Positions 10,479 through 20,999 of a DNA stretch of 64,000 nt are shown one piece after another. Position 1 is the stretch's first letter; every line of letters starts with the position of its first letter. Made by a program: the position numbers and the translations under genes. The notes below the pieces were generated by a model, which ran no database searches, was not told the DNA's origin, and worked only from the letters and a program-made list of their open reading frames with translations. This stretch comes from Branchiostoma belcheri (taxonomy: Eukaryota > Chordata > Leptocardii > Amphioxiformes > Branchiostomatidae): the NCBI RefSeq assembly GCF_001625305.1, contig NW_017803490.1:153492-217491 (forward strand). Direction: 5' to 3'.

Positions 10479-10850
10479 TTGACGTGGGTTATGAATATGA
10501 CTATGACTAATAAACTGATGGACGTCCCAACTACTAAGTACCTAATACCAGCCCAGAAGAGAACAAGAAATAGCCATGTATTCATGTACCAGAGTTATCA
10601 ACCAAGGATTGAGGTGTTCAAGAATTCTTTCTTTCCTAGAACTATCGCAGAGTGGAACTCACTGTCACCAAGTACAGTAGGGGCATTGTCATTAGATAGC
10701 TTTAAACAATGTCTAGAGTTAGATGTTCAAGGGTTAGGTGTAACAAGTCGATCGGTGTAATGTAGCCAGCTGCCGCCGCGCCGCGTGCCTGCGAAGCTGG
10801 TGTGTTACGCCGAAGGGCGGCTATACCGCTTATATAGATACAAATGACAA
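10479..10850 (+). pseudogene. Non-LTR retrotransposon 3' end, copy B
   Basis: Same family as copy A but on the plus strand. The open frame 10479-10760 (93 residues, no ATG) ends VFKNSFFPRTIAEWNSL...SLDSFKQCLEL. It is followed by the shared GC-rich UTR block and one hairpin-type tail unit (CGCCGAAGGGCG). Copies A and B face outward from a ~60-base spacer, giving an inverted repeat of roughly 220 bp per arm. Confidence 0.85.
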
Positions 10851-11149
10851 TAATAATACATTGACTTGATTGTATATGCACTTACAAAATGTAGTTCATT
10901 GGTATCTAATGCAGCGCAGTACTCAGGTCTTAAAATATGCTACTTGACATTTCTCTACTCTTCTTTAAGACCGAAGTGCCCTCAGCATTTCAATATGCAC
11001 TCATAACCAGATGAGGGTAATCGTCTTGGCTTTATGTAACTTACGATCGGAAACTGAGAGCATTCCTTGAATAGGTATGTATGCGTCCTGCAAAACTCAA
11101 CTGTCTTGTTGTCTACAAATGCTGTCTTACATCTAGATCCTTTCCGGGT
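10851..11149. other. Spacer between non-LTR copies B and C
   Basis: Unique sequence without a recognisable feature. Confidence 0.5.
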
Positions 11150-11525
11150 CTGTATCTGTATAGCCAGTATAACCGCCTTCCGGCGTAACACACCAGCTTC
11201 GCAGGCACGCGGCGCGGCGGCAGCTGGCTATATTACACCTAACCCTTGAACTTCTAACTCTAGACATTGTTTAAAGATATCTAATGACAATGCCCCTACT
11301 GTACTTGGTGACAGTGAGTTCCACTCTGCGATAGTTCTAGGAAAGAATGAATTCTTGAACACCTCAATCCTTGGTTGATAACTCTGGTACTTAAAGGCAT
11401 GGCTATTTCTTGTTCTCTTCTGGGTTGGTACTTAATAGTTTGGACGTCCACCAGTTTATTTGTCATTTTGTACATCATGCATAGTCTGGACATCTTTCTT
11501 CTGTCTTCCAATTAGGCCAACTGTA
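11150..11525 (-). pseudogene. Non-LTR retrotransposon 3' end, copy C, frameshifted
   Basis: Minus strand. It carries further upstream coding than copy A: a segment RRKMSRLCMMYKMTNKLVDV, typical of the region just before the EWN motif in this class. The reading frame then shifts, because the EWNSL segment continues in a different frame from RRKMSRL. The same GC-rich 3' UTR and a single tail unit follow. Non-functional. Confidence 0.85.
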
Positions 11526-11861
11526 GGTTTCTTATTGGGTTAGTTTATTAGTTTCGGTTGGGTCTGTCACAGCCTGTTTCAAAAGTTTGCAAAATTATGT
11601 TAGCCACACAAAACTACATAATAGGAACAAAAAACGTCTTATATATATATATATATATGTGTCCTTTTTTTCTTTCTTTTCTTCTAGGAAGGTAGTTTTT
11701 ACTCACGCTTCAACTAGGTCTCTCAAAAGTCTTGTAAAATACCTTTATTTTTCATTGTAAAAGTGGCTGCGAGAATTTAAAGTTGTGCCTAACTTTTGTT
11801 CGCAGTCACTTTGCATCCTTTCATTTGTATTTATTACTGTATTTTTGAATAAAATATTACG
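11526..11861. other. Unique sequence with (TA)n and a short inverted repeat
   Basis: (TA)n at about 11638-11659. AAAGTGGCTGCGA at about 11759 pairs with TTCGCAGTCACTTT at about 11799 (one mismatch), forming a possible stem of about 14 bp just upstream of the following array. Confidence 0.6.
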
Positions 11862-12870
11862 GCATCAAAAGCATGCAACGGCCAACGCTATGTAATAAAA
11901 ACAATATTTCTTTATTTGTACACAAATTCAGTGTGCCATAATGTTTCTGTGTACGGCGGTGGTGACTACAAAATGATATGTTCCCTCTCTAACAAAAGAA
12001 AGGACCATATGTGTGGAAATTGAAGTTTGTTTGAAAATTTTAAACGACCTTCGCTATGTAATAAAAACTATTTTTCTTTATTTGTACACAAATTTAGTGC
12101 GCCACAATGTTCCTGTGTACCTCTCTGGTGAGTACAAAACGATATGTTCCCACTTTTACAAGAGAAAGGACCATATGTGTGGAAATTGTAAGGCATCAAA
12201 AACATGCAACGGCCTTCGCCATGTAATAAAAACAATATTTCTTTATTTGTACACAAATTTAGTGCGCCACAATGTTCCTGTGTACCTCTTTGGTGAGTAC
12301 AAAACGATATGTTCCCACTTTTACAAGAGAAAGGACCATATGTGTGGAAATTGTAAGGCATCAAAAACATGCAACGGCCTTCGCCATGTAATAAAAACAA
12401 TATTTCTTTATTTGTACACAAATTTAGTGCGCCACAAAGTTCCTGTGTACGACTACAAAAGGATCTGTTCCCGATCTTACAAGAGAAAGGACCATATGTG
12501 TCAAAAATTGAAGTCTGTTTGAAAATTTTAAGGCATGAAAAACATGCAACGGCCTTCGCCATGTAATAAAAACAATATTTCTTTATTTGTACACAAATTT
12601 AGCGCGCCATAATGTTCCTGTGTACCTCACTGGTGACTACAAAATGATCTGTTCCCTCTTTTACAAGAGAAAGGACCATATGTGTGGAAATTGAAGTTTG
12701 TTTGAAACTTTTAAGGCATGAAAAACATGCAACGGCCTTCGCCATATAATAAAAACAATATTTCTTTATTTGTACACAAATTTAGCGCGCCACAAAGTTC
12801 CTGTGTACGACTACAAAAGGATCTGTTCCCTCTCTAACAAAAGAAAGGACCATATGTGTGGAAATTGAAG
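11862..12870 (+). repeat. 165-183-bp tandem repeat array, 6 units
   Basis: The string TTTATTTGTACACAAATT recurs at 11911, 12077, 12242, 12407, 12582 and 12765 (spacings 166, 165, 165, 175, 183). Other unit landmarks are ATGCAACGGCC and AAAGGACCATATGTGTG. The 165-bp spacing is a multiple of three, which leaves both a 169-residue plus-strand frame and a 164-residue minus-strand frame open; neither is a gene. Confidence 0.93.
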
Positions 12871-14404
12871 GAGGGGGAAATGTAAGCCGGCGTAAAAAAG
12901 GGTCCAATCATCGGATCAGGGGGCCGAAGAATGGGATGATAGAATACCGAAGATAAAGCAACAATCGCGCTAATTAATAATCAATTTCAGCATCGATCCA
13001 CCGCAGATTTCATCAAAGTCTGTGGCGAGGCAAACATACAAAATACCGCGGCAGAATCATGAAAAATAATAGCAAGAAACCGTGAAGTCATTTCCTTTCA
13101 AAAACAAACTTTTTCCCCGCAAAGTCGTGCTTTTCAATTCCTTAGAAAGTACTTAATATAAAACGACGTAATACCGTAAATACATGCTTTAAGAAGGAGT
13201 TTAACAATTGATTTCTTCTGGGCTTGATACTGAATGGATTACATACATCTATAGGGGGCTATTGTGAAGGGCTATTCCACTACCACAACTACATAATATT
13301 AATCGAATTTTGCAAGGATTCTCCGCTTCCGCAATAGGAAAAGGGTTTTGTTTAATGCTATTATTTTCGCTGGAGTAGGCCCAAGGGTGGATTTGTCTGG
13401 TTTTAGAGCAAACCTTGTGATGATATAGTTGTACATAATATTAAAAGAAAAGAACGCAAAGTACAATTTATGTTTGGAAAATTAGTATGGTGTAGAAGAA
13501 GCGGAACATTTCTTAATGTAAAAAAAGATCGAGCTTTCTTTTAGTTTGGTGCGACAAATAGATATACATTAGATTAATAAAAGTAAACTCATTTAAACAT
13601 ATTAGCAAATATATTGCCACCGTGTGAAAAAAGAATTCTAAGAATTTTCACGTGACGGATAATAAACTTTTCCCATTTCTTAAACTAAGATGTAGCCTCC
13701 TATGTTAAGAACTGCAGTTCTTAGCCAGAGTTGTTGCAATATAGGTGGCGCTGCTACACAGACAAGACTGCTGTCCCTCGCGTATTGACCAGTACTGTTG
13801 GTCTGTATTTGGTGTGAAAATGGATAAAGACTGTGACACCTCATTTACAAACCACAGAAAACCACACCACGAGGCTTCTCCGTGATATACGGAGGCGGCT
13901 ATGAATGAAAAATAGAAAAACGTGACTTTGTTGACTCTTGCAGTGGAGGTACATTTCGCCCAAGGTCTGAATGTTTACTGGAGTCATTCTAACTCCATCT
14001 GGGGCACAAAAAGTCATTACTTCTTACAGGACACAAGAAACACTCCAAGGCGTGGCGATGAACTGTATCTGTCTTAAAGCGCTTCTTATCTTGATTTTCT
14101 TACGGTGTTTTGAATACTAAGTCAAATTTCAGACGGTTGCCCTCCTGGTCAGGCAAGGCCCCATAGCGAAACGGTCTCCCGTCCCGCCAAATTGCAAAAA
14201 AAAACGACTTTTATGAAAAAATTGCTCGAAGTCTATGCAAATGGATGTTCTTCAAAAGCATGCTTATGGCGTGAATGCTTCTGAGAACTTTGCCGTATAT
14301 GTTTGGGAGTCAACTTCAAAAGCAATGAAGTAACAAAAATAAATCCAGACAACAAATCTGACAAAAAATCAGAGATTTCAAACTTCCAGGAAGTATGGAA
14401 TCCC
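12871..14404. other. Unique sequence, no gene seen
   Basis: No recognisable coding or repeat sequence apart from a perfect 18-bp palindrome TAAGAACTGCAGTTCTTA at 13706-13723 and a 23-base string at 13826-13848 that recurs at 35.2 and 35.4 kb with one mismatch to the first of those copies. The 70-residue minus-strand frame at 14233-14445 has no domain. Confidence 0.5.
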
Positions 14405-14560
14405 CTGCCCTGCCACTTGCTACATAATGTAATCCAACACCACATACAGCACTTCAGTACCAGTTACCATTGACCTTATTTGTTAGCAACGGAAGAAGAG
14501 GAAGAAGAAACTGAGCAAAAACAATATGTTTTCCTTCTGCGAAGGTAAAACATAAAAAGG
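14405..14560 (+). repeat. Dispersed repeat R1, copy 2 (3' part)
   Basis: Matches the distal half of the R1 copies at 5.7 and 29.75 kb, including TGTAATCCAACACC, the AAGAAGAAACTGAG tract and AAAACAATATGTTTTC. It ends in an imperfect hairpin: TGTTTTCCTTC at 14527 pairs with GAAGGTAAAACA at 14541. Confidence 0.75.
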
Positions 14561-14920
14561 ACAAAAGGGGTTTGTAAAATGCTATTTAGTCTGCACTCTG
14601 GTTCTGGCTCGCTTCATTGTCTTTCTAACAATCATTTCATTCATTCCTGCATGACCGCATCAATCTGTATTTTCTTCATTTGTTTCTGTATTGATCCTTC
14701 AATCCTGGCATCTCTCATACGCGGAGAGAACATCGCGCCCAAAATCCGGCGTCCTCTGCGTTCTTTATTTGGTCATAAATTTTGCTTAGAATTTAATTGC
14801 TCTTGTAGACATGCGAGATACGACAAAATCGTCTGAAAAATTTATGGCTTGATCGGTATCGGCGGGTCTTCAAACAAATCAAGCCGACAAGCTGGCGTTT
14901 CCCGGAGCTCGCTGTGCGCA
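14561..14920. other. Unique sequence
   Basis: An 85-residue plus-strand frame at 14579-14836 has no domain signature. Nothing else recognised. Confidence 0.4.
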
Positions 14921-15955
14921 GGATGTCGGTGTCATGTCGGGGGAGAGAAGTAACGATCCTACATAGGTCGTACAACCGTCGCACGATCGCAAACAGAAGT
15001 TATTCTTGGGGCAGTCGTGGGTTCTACAGAAATGTCGGTGTCATGTCGGAAAAGAGAAGTAACGATCGTACATAGGTCGTACAGTCGTCGCACGATCGCA
15101 AACAGGTAGAAGTTATTCTTGGGGGAGTCGTGGGTTTGTTGTACAGAAATGTCGGTGTCATGTCGGGGGAGAGAAGTAACGATCCCACATACGTCGTACA
15201 ACCGTCGTACGATCGCAAACAGAAGTTATTCTTGGGACAGTCGTGGGTTTGTTGTACAGAAATGTCGCTGTCATGTCGCGGGAGAGATGTAACGATCCTA
15301 CATAGGTCGTACAACCGTCGTGCGATCGCAAACAGAAGTTATTCTTGGGACAGTCGTGGGTTTGTTGTACAGAAATGTCGGTGTCATGTCGGGAAGAGAC
15401 GTAACGATCCCACATAGGTCGTACAACCGTCGCACGATGGCAAACAGATAGAAGTTATTCTTGGGGGAGTCGTGGGTTTGTTGTACAGAAATGTCGGTGT
15501 CATGTCGGGGGAGAGATGTAACGATCCCACATAGGTCGTACAACCGTCGCACGATGGCAAACAGATAGAAGTTATTCTTGGGGGAGTCGTGGGTTTGTTG
15601 TACAGAAATGTCGGTGTCATGTCGGGGGAGAGAAGTAACGATCCTTCATAGGTTGTACAACCGTCGTACGATCGCAAACAGAAGTTATTCTTGGGGCAGT
15701 CGTGGGTTTGTTGTACAGAAATGTCGGCGTCATGTCGGGGGAGAGAAGTAACGATCCCACATACGTCGTACAATCGTCGCACGATCGCAAACAGATAGAA
15801 GTTATTCTTGGGGGAGTCGTGGGTTTGTTAAGCAGAAATGTCGGTGTCATGTCGAGGAAGAGATGTAACGATCCCACATACGTTGTACAATCGTCGCAAG
15901 ATATTGAAGTCATTCTTGGGACAATTGTAAATTTGTTGTACATACAGCAATCATT
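14921..15955 (+). repeat. 113/117-bp tandem repeat array, 9 units
   Basis: ATGTCGGTGTCATGTCGG recurs at 14923, 15032, 15149, 15262, 15375, 15491, 15608, 15721 and 15838. The two unit lengths, 113 and 117, arise from a 4-base variation (AACAGAAG versus AACAGATAGAAG). Units are CpG-rich and contain palindromic CGTACGATCG-type strings. The many 80-150-residue frames on both strands here are repeat translations. Confidence 0.94.
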
Positions 15956-15961
15956 GGTATG

Positions 15962-16190
15962 ATAGGTGGGGTCGTAACGACAGAGCGTTCGGCTCGGAAT
16001 CAAGAGGTCACGAGTTCGAATCCTGCCATGCCGCACTTTACACATGTACAAAAATTTCCTCACTTTCTTCAGATGAAAATGAGTATGTTTGTTTTCTGTT
16101 CATGCGTTTGGTGGCGACATAAAAATAAGTTGAAAACAACTTGAGTGTGCCGTCGCCATGTCTTCTAATAAATGTTGGAATAGAAAAAAA
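15962..16190 (+). mobile_element. tRNA-derived SINE, family A, copy 1, inserted in the 113/117-bp array
   Basis: Head with an RNA polymerase III B-box-like AGTTCGAATCC at 16013-16023, followed by CACTTTACAC, a GAAAATGAGTAT body and a terminal TGAGTGTGCCGTC...TGTTGGAATA plus A-run. It lacks about 30 bases after the head compared with the copies at 17.0 and 23.0 kb. Array sequence resumes directly after the A-tail (TTGGTGTCATGTCGG at ~16194), so it interrupted a tenth unit. Confidence 0.85.
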
Positions 16191-16230
16191 ATCTTGGTGT
16201 CATGTCGGCGGAAAGAACTACCAACTCAAC
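16191..16230 (+). repeat. Remainder of the interrupted array unit
   Basis: GGTGTCATGTCGGCGGAAAG matches the unit start of the upstream array, confirming insertion of the SINE into the array. Confidence 0.75.
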
Positions 16231-16259
16231 CACATACTTAAAAGAAGTGTATACAAGAA

Positions 16260-16309
16260 CTTTTACACATGTAACACCACTAAACTTTTACACATGTAAC
16301 GCCATTAAA
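16260..16309 (+). repeat. 25-bp direct duplication
   Basis: Two adjacent 25-base units beginning CTTTTACACATGTAAC, differing at two positions. Confidence 0.85.
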
Positions 16310-16389
16310 CATATTTACATTTCCAAGGCAGCATCAACCGAGTAAGGTATACGATCAGAAAACAACTTTTGCATTAAGTTCGTCAATTC

Positions 16390-16990
16390 TCTTGTAGCTT
16401 AGCCGTTCAGTTTCAATACTTTGGAGTATCTGTCAGCAAATTTCGCACCATCCGAGAATGGACCTTTCCTGATCGAATGCGTCGAACGGTAACCCCTTGT
16501 TCTATATCGGACAACTCGGTTAAAATCAGCGCGGGAAGGGTCGAGGTGTAAGTGAAATGCATAGAGGCACTCCGTGTCGCTGGACAAAGTGAAAATTTTG
16601 GACCGGATTTCTTTGCGAGAGGAGTAAAGGAGGCGGTGTACATTCGGGCCAACCGTCCAACACTGAACAGAGACGGGGGGCGACACAGGTTATCTGGCAC
16701 GTACGACCCTCTGCTGCAATCACGTGTTTCCGACGTCACGTCCCGGAAGCTGCAGTAGAAGGGTCCATTCCGTGAACAAGACTGACGGAGTCGGTCGAAA
16801 ATTTAAGCAAGTCCCAATTTACTTAGTGTTGGATAGAAAGTTTAGCCCTTTTTTCATAATGAATGTATACCAACACAGATGAACTTTTATGCTAAGCAGA
16901 GAGGCACCTTCTTGTTTTACCAGTGAGACTGAATACGTGACATCGGATACACTTTCAAGTGATCAAAGGTCTTCTGTTATCCCTGTAGCA
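16390..16990. other. CpG-rich unique island
   Basis: Balanced composition with many CpGs, and overlapping open frames on both strands (16399-16758). None has a domain, and both-strand openness suggests low stop density from base composition rather than coding. Possible regulatory element. Confidence 0.3.
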
Positions 16991-16998
16991 AATTTCGC

Positions 16999-17246
16999 GT
17001 CGTGTGGCGTAACGGCAGAGTACTCGACTCGGAACCAAGAGGTCCCGGGTTCGAGTCCTGACATGCCACCGATCTTGTGCCCTTGGGAAAGGCACTTTAC
17101 ACGTCTTTCCTCATTTAACTTAAGTGAAAATGAGTATTGTCCTGTTCCGTATTTGTCCTATGTGTTGGTGACGGCATAAAATACGTTGATATAAGTTGAG
17201 TGTGCCGTCATCATGTCTAGTCATAAAATGTTGGAATAAAAAAAAT
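16999..17246 (+). mobile_element. tRNA-derived SINE, family A, copy 2 (near full length)
   Basis: A tRNA-like head with A-box-like TGGCGTAACGG and a consensus B-box GGTTCGAGTCC at 17048-17058, a GGGAAAGGCACTTTACAC linker, a body and an A-rich tail. It is flanked on the left by AAATTTCGC (16990-16998) and after the tail by AAATTCGC, a target-site duplication with one base lost. The most complete family A copy here. Confidence 0.9.
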
Positions 17247-17640
17247 TCGCACCACCCGAGAACACTCGACACACGGGCGACACACTTTACACGTCTTTCC
17301 TCATTTAATTTAAGTGAAAATGAGTATTGTCCTGTTCCGTATTTGTCCTATGCGTTGGTGACGGCATAAAATAAGTTCATGTAACTTGAGTGTGCCGTCA
17401 TCATGTCTAGTTATAAAATGTTGGAATACAAAAAAAGAAATTCGCACCACCCGAGAACACTCGACACACGGGCGACACACTTTACACGTCTTTCCTCATT
17501 TAATTTAAGTGAAAATGAGTATTGTCCTGTTCCGTATTTGTCCTATGTGTTGGTGACGGCATAAAATACGTTGATATAACTTGAGTGTGCCGTCATCATG
17601 TCTAGTCATAAAATGTTGGAATAAAAAAAAATCGCACCAC
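17247..17640 (+). repeat. Two extra tandem copies of SINE tail plus flank
   Basis: TTCGCACCACCCGAGAACAC recurs after each A-tail at about 17247, 17440 and 17633. Each of the first two is followed by the SINE 3' part only (from CTTTACACG to the A-run), with no tRNA-like head. The unit of about 190 bp therefore joins the SINE tail to host flank and was amplified after insertion. The unamplified flank continues at 17640. Confidence 0.9.
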
Positions 17641-17910
17641 CCGAGAACACTCGGCGGGCGGTCGTCATTTTTCACGACAGGGACGCAAACCGGTTCCGCC
17701 CTGCGCTCTGATTCCGCCCACGATTCGGTCATTACGGATGCATCATTACTCTCCGAGTCTTTATTACTTCCTACCAGTTACAAAACTTATCTGGGAGATT
17801 TAATTACAAAGAACGATGCCCCACTCAACTGATGGATCCTAAATGACCCGGGAAGAGAGTCGGTTGGGAAGTACTCTCAGGCGAAACTTATATCTGGCTT
17901 TCAAAAGAAC
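17641..17910. other. Unique flank
   Basis: Nothing recognised. Its left edge is the host sequence carried in the SINE-tail duplication. Confidence 0.45.
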
Positions 17911-17922
17911 TGCGAAAAGTTA

Positions 17923-18124
17923 TAGCCTCCGTAGCAGGCTTATAGAACTGGGGGTTTGGCGGTCTTCGGCTGTTTTCTGATTAGCACAGCTCTAAAAAAA
18001 ACGGGGGTAATTCAACCAGGCCGGCTATGTTGTCTATGTGCAATTAGAAAATAGCACATAAAAGCTCCCAAAGACCATGAAGACCCCCCCAAAACCCCCA
18101 GTTTTTGGAATGCTATGGAGGCTA
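17923..18124. mobile_element. Short foldback MITE with 8-9-bp target duplication
   Basis: About 200 bp. The termini TAGCCTCCGTAGCA and (reverse complement of the right end) TAGCCTCCATAGCA pair, and the imperfect inverted repeat extends some 33 bases through an AACTGGGGGTTT block. The flanks read GAAAAGTTA (left) and GGAAAGTTA (right), one mismatch. An 8-bp duplication would fit hAT and a 9-bp one MULE-type elements. It sits in what looks like a degenerate unit of the neighbouring array, whose units contain GGAAAGTTAT uninterrupted. Confidence 0.75.
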
Positions 18125-18660
18125 GGAAAGTTATCTGAGTATCAAAATTGCAGCGAAAGTTCTAAGAAGCTGCGTTAAGTTTTAACGAGTTTGTGAGCTT
18201 AAAGATACATTTTGGTGTTAAACTTGCTTGTTTCGTTGGCTTAAAAGATTACATTTCAGGCGTGATTTCTGATATAAAAAATTACGTTCTGATATAAAAA
18301 AATTAAAGTTTGGAAAGTTATCTGCGTATCAAAATTGCCATAGAAGCTGCGTTAAGTTTTAACGACTTTGTGAGCTTAAAGATACATTTTGGTGTTAAAC
18401 TTGCTTGTTTCGTTGGCTTAAAAGATTACATTTCAGGCGCGATTTCTGATATAAAAAATTAACTTTTGGAAACAACTGCGGAAAGTTATCTACGTATCAA
18501 AATTGCCGCGAAAGTTCTAAGAAGCTGCGTTAAGTTTTAACGACTTTGTGAGCTTAAAGATACATTTTGGTGTTAAACTTGCTTGTTTCGTTGGCTTAAA
18601 AGATTACATGTCAGACGCTATTTCTGATGTAAAAAATTACCTTACCGACACGTCGAAAGT
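18125..18660 (+). repeat. 168-187-bp tandem repeat, 3 units
   Basis: AAAGTTATCT recurs at about 18127, 18314 and 18482. Within units, GCTGCGTTAAGTTTTAACGA and GCTTGTTTCGTTGGC are conserved. The stretch at 17885-17923 may be a fourth, older unit. Confidence 0.9.
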
Positions 18661-19870
18661 TCCGCCGTTAATTTCAAAAGGGGTTTAATTAGTCCGAGGA
18701 AAATGCGGAGTGAGAAATTGTCGTCATAAGCTTTCCCAAACTGCGGCCATCAATTGTGTTTAATTGTTCTCCCCAGAGTGGCGTAACAAATGCGGGCGAC
18801 CAAGCCCCCTCTTCCCGCCTGTGTGAAGTCTACCATCCCACGGTGACACCACGCAAATATAACTGTCGGGAAGAATTTATCAACCGAAAATGAAGAGAAG
18901 CTAGTCATCACAGAGCGTCGGTTTTGAAGTGAGATGATAAATTTAGCATAATTGTCGACGGAGGTCAAGAAAATTGATTGAACTCTCCATGCGCTGGCCA
19001 CGGTCACTCGATCGAACTCCTCTCCCCGAAATCGCAGGAAAAAAAGTCCACTCAATACATTCGACATCGGTATAAATCAGAACCAAACCGCTTGGGAGGT
19101 CCGTACTCTTGCTGTAAACACAAAAATCGCCGCCACAGAAAATATGGCTCGAATACCTGAATTTCTTGTCACCTCCTAATATAAAAATCAATGGCATTAA
19201 ATATTGAGAGCGAATCGATATCAGTGTGGGCTAGAAGACAGCAGAGACCACAGCTTCCTTACACCAGACCAGGGGTTAATTAAAATGGCGCGTAACAAGT
19301 GCTCACGGTAAATGGCACGACGCGATTTTAAGCGAGCGGTTAAAAGCCACGCGCCCGGGGTGTACAAATGTGACGCTATGTTCATTTTTCTTTGTAGCTA
19401 CGCGGCTCGCTTTGTTCTAAGAACGTACCGCCTCTGCAGAGATTGAAGTAATTTGCACCATACGTCATTCACAGAGCAATTAGCGGTAGATAGACACATT
19501 TGTGGAGGCAATAATGACAGAGGGAACCGGTCTCGCCTGGGGAGCACACATCGCACAGACGCCAACTCGCCTAATTTTAGGGACGCGCCAAGCTTCGGGG
19601 ATTTTCGCGGGTCAAAACGAGTAACGAAAATTACTTTTACCCAAGTGTCTAATTTTTGTGTCTTTCATCGTACCCGAGGCGGTGAGTTGAAGTGGAAATG
19701 GAGATGTCCTGTGGAATTTTCGTTCCTGCTCTTTTTGTACCGCGCTTGCAAAACTAGGAAGAAGGTATAGCGGTAGATCTTCTTCATGCTAGTGCAGTCA
19801 AATAGAGGGAAAGAAAAATTAATTTCTTCCCTTTCAAATCCAGTTTCACCATTTGTGCTGTGGTCTTAAA
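18661..19870. other. Unique, CpG-containing region
   Basis: Non-repetitive, with open frames up to 105 residues on either strand (18750-19067, 18943-19197, 19453-19770) and no recognisable domain. Moderately CpG-rich around 19300-19700. Confidence 0.35.
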
Positions 19871-19884
19871 TAAAAGAAAAGAAC

Positions 19885-19990
19885 AACTCAAAGACTGTCC
19901 CTGTCCTTGGTTCTGAAAACAACACAACAACCCAAATACTATCCATGTCCTTGGTGCTGAAACTGAACATCAACGTCAAAGAGTTGTACG
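19885..19990 (+). repeat. Two degenerate units of the TGTCCTTGG minisatellite family
   Basis: CTGTCCTTGGTTCTGAAAAC and TGTCCTTGGTGCTGAAACTG are about 46 bases apart, matching the unit and spacing of the 45-bp array at 23.85-24.59 kb. Confidence 0.6.
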
Positions 19991-20170
19991 GTCCGCTTGT
20001 ACAGCGGTCTTAAAGAAAAAAAAGGGGGCAATCTGTTATGTTGGCGTTGCAGAGTCAATTAAAATAACATAGAAAAGAAAAATCAGACTGATTTTCAGCC
20101 GTCTCAATACACGGTTCATGCATCAAAACACGAACAGGGGTTATATTTGGCATAGAATCACAAATAGATA

Positions 20171-20506
20171 TTGATGTGGAGGGCAGTCGGTTTGGTCCTC
20201 ATTTGCATATTGGTGCCGGTAGAAAGGTCCTCCCCGGGACCCCCGTGTCAGACAGGATTAGCATCCCCGCCACCGGTCCCCCGCGAAGCCACGCCCCCCA
20301 GGCGCCGTCTCCCAGGCTATCCTTCAATCATTCCTGACGTGTATCATTACACACGTCCGACACAAACCCCCACTTGCACAGTTCCATCCGTCCTCCGAGA
20401 AGGATTTTTATTACAAAAGGGGACCTGTTATAATGTAAACAAATGGCAACCCGGAGGAGAATTTTGGAAAACTACTACAGAGAGGAACGGCGGTCCCACA
20501 TCGTGA
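20171..20506 (+). CDS. Weak candidate ORF, possible secreted peptide (111 residues)
   Basis: Starts with ATG and a hydrophobic N-terminus (residues 4-15, AVGLVLICILVP) followed by a Pro/Arg-rich stretch and only three cysteines (24, 69, 87). The N-terminus would fit a cleavable signal peptide. Against it: no domain is recognised, no repeated or Cys-framework pattern is visible, no supporting splice or polyadenylation context is clear, and it lies in repeat-dense DNA where open frames of this length arise by chance. Listed only so it can be tested; most likely not a gene. Confidence 0.12.
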   Translation: MMWRAVGLVLICILVPVERSSPGPPCQTGLASPPPVPREATPPRRRLPGYPSIIPDVYHYTRPTQTPTCTVPSVLREGFLLQKGTCYNVNKWQPGGEFWKTTTERNGGPTS

Positions 20507-20631
20507 TATTTCAATCAGAAACCTGGCGTCCAGTGTTTAATGTGTCTGGGTACATCAAACAAAAAAGTAGATAAGGAAAGTTTTCGAGCGCCCACCAAAG
20601 TTACAGTCGCTTGCTTCTTTCCTAACCTCTG

Positions 20632-20775
20632 CCAGGCTTTAGAAGTGGCTGGAAAGAGTAGACATAGACAGATAACATGACAGGGGAGTTAGTTCGCTAA
20701 AAAAAATAAAATAAAATAAAAAACAGTACAGTTTGCCTCTCCAAGTTTCTACTCTTTCTAGCCACTTCTGAAGCC
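20632..20775. repeat. 29-bp inverted repeat (foldback)
   Basis: The sequence at 20632-20660 (containing AAGTGGCTGGAAAGAGTAG) is the reverse complement, with two or three mismatches, of 20747-20775 (CTACTCTTTCTAGCCACTT...). The loop is about 90 bases and holds an A-rich AAATAAAATAAAATAAAA tract. Confidence 0.8.
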
Positions 20776-20965
20776 TGTTGTCAGGCTACGTCTTTTACTG
20801 ATAGTTTGCATCATTTCTCGAACAGAAATAGATAACATGACAAGGGAGTTAGTTCGCTAAAAGAGTACAGTTTGCCGCTCCAAGTTTCTACTCTTTCCAG
20901 CTGCTTCTGAAGCCTTTTGTCAGGCTACGTCTTTTACTGGTAGTTTGCACCATTTCTTGAACACA
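20668..20965 (+). repeat. ~150-bp direct tandem duplication
   Basis: AGATAACATGACA-GGGAGTT begins each unit (about 20669 and 20829), and both run on through CCAAGTTTCTACTCTTTC and GTCAGGCTACGTCTTTTACT. The right arm of the foldback above is part of each unit. Confidence 0.88.
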
Positions 20966-20999
20966 GAATAGACACAGCACGGTCTAAACGTACGGGAAG

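Noticed and set aside
12013-12566. A 169-residue repeat protein and a 164-residue antisense frame
   Set aside because: Both strands are open over the same 165-bp (3 x 55) tandem units. Lack of strand preference argues for array composition, not coding.
14921-16063. Several overlapping 80-148-residue frames
   Set aside because: Translations of the 113/117-bp array and of the SINE within it.
16399-16758. Overlapping frames of 65-108 residues on both strands as an exon
   Set aside because: Open on opposite strands at the same place, no domain, no convincing splice context; better explained by CpG-rich composition.
16999-17070. Functional tRNA gene
   Set aside because: A- and B-box-like motifs are present, but the head continues into a SINE body with an A-tail and target duplication. 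The same applies to the heads at 15.96, 23.15, 23.33, 48.87, 60.30 and 62.54 kb.
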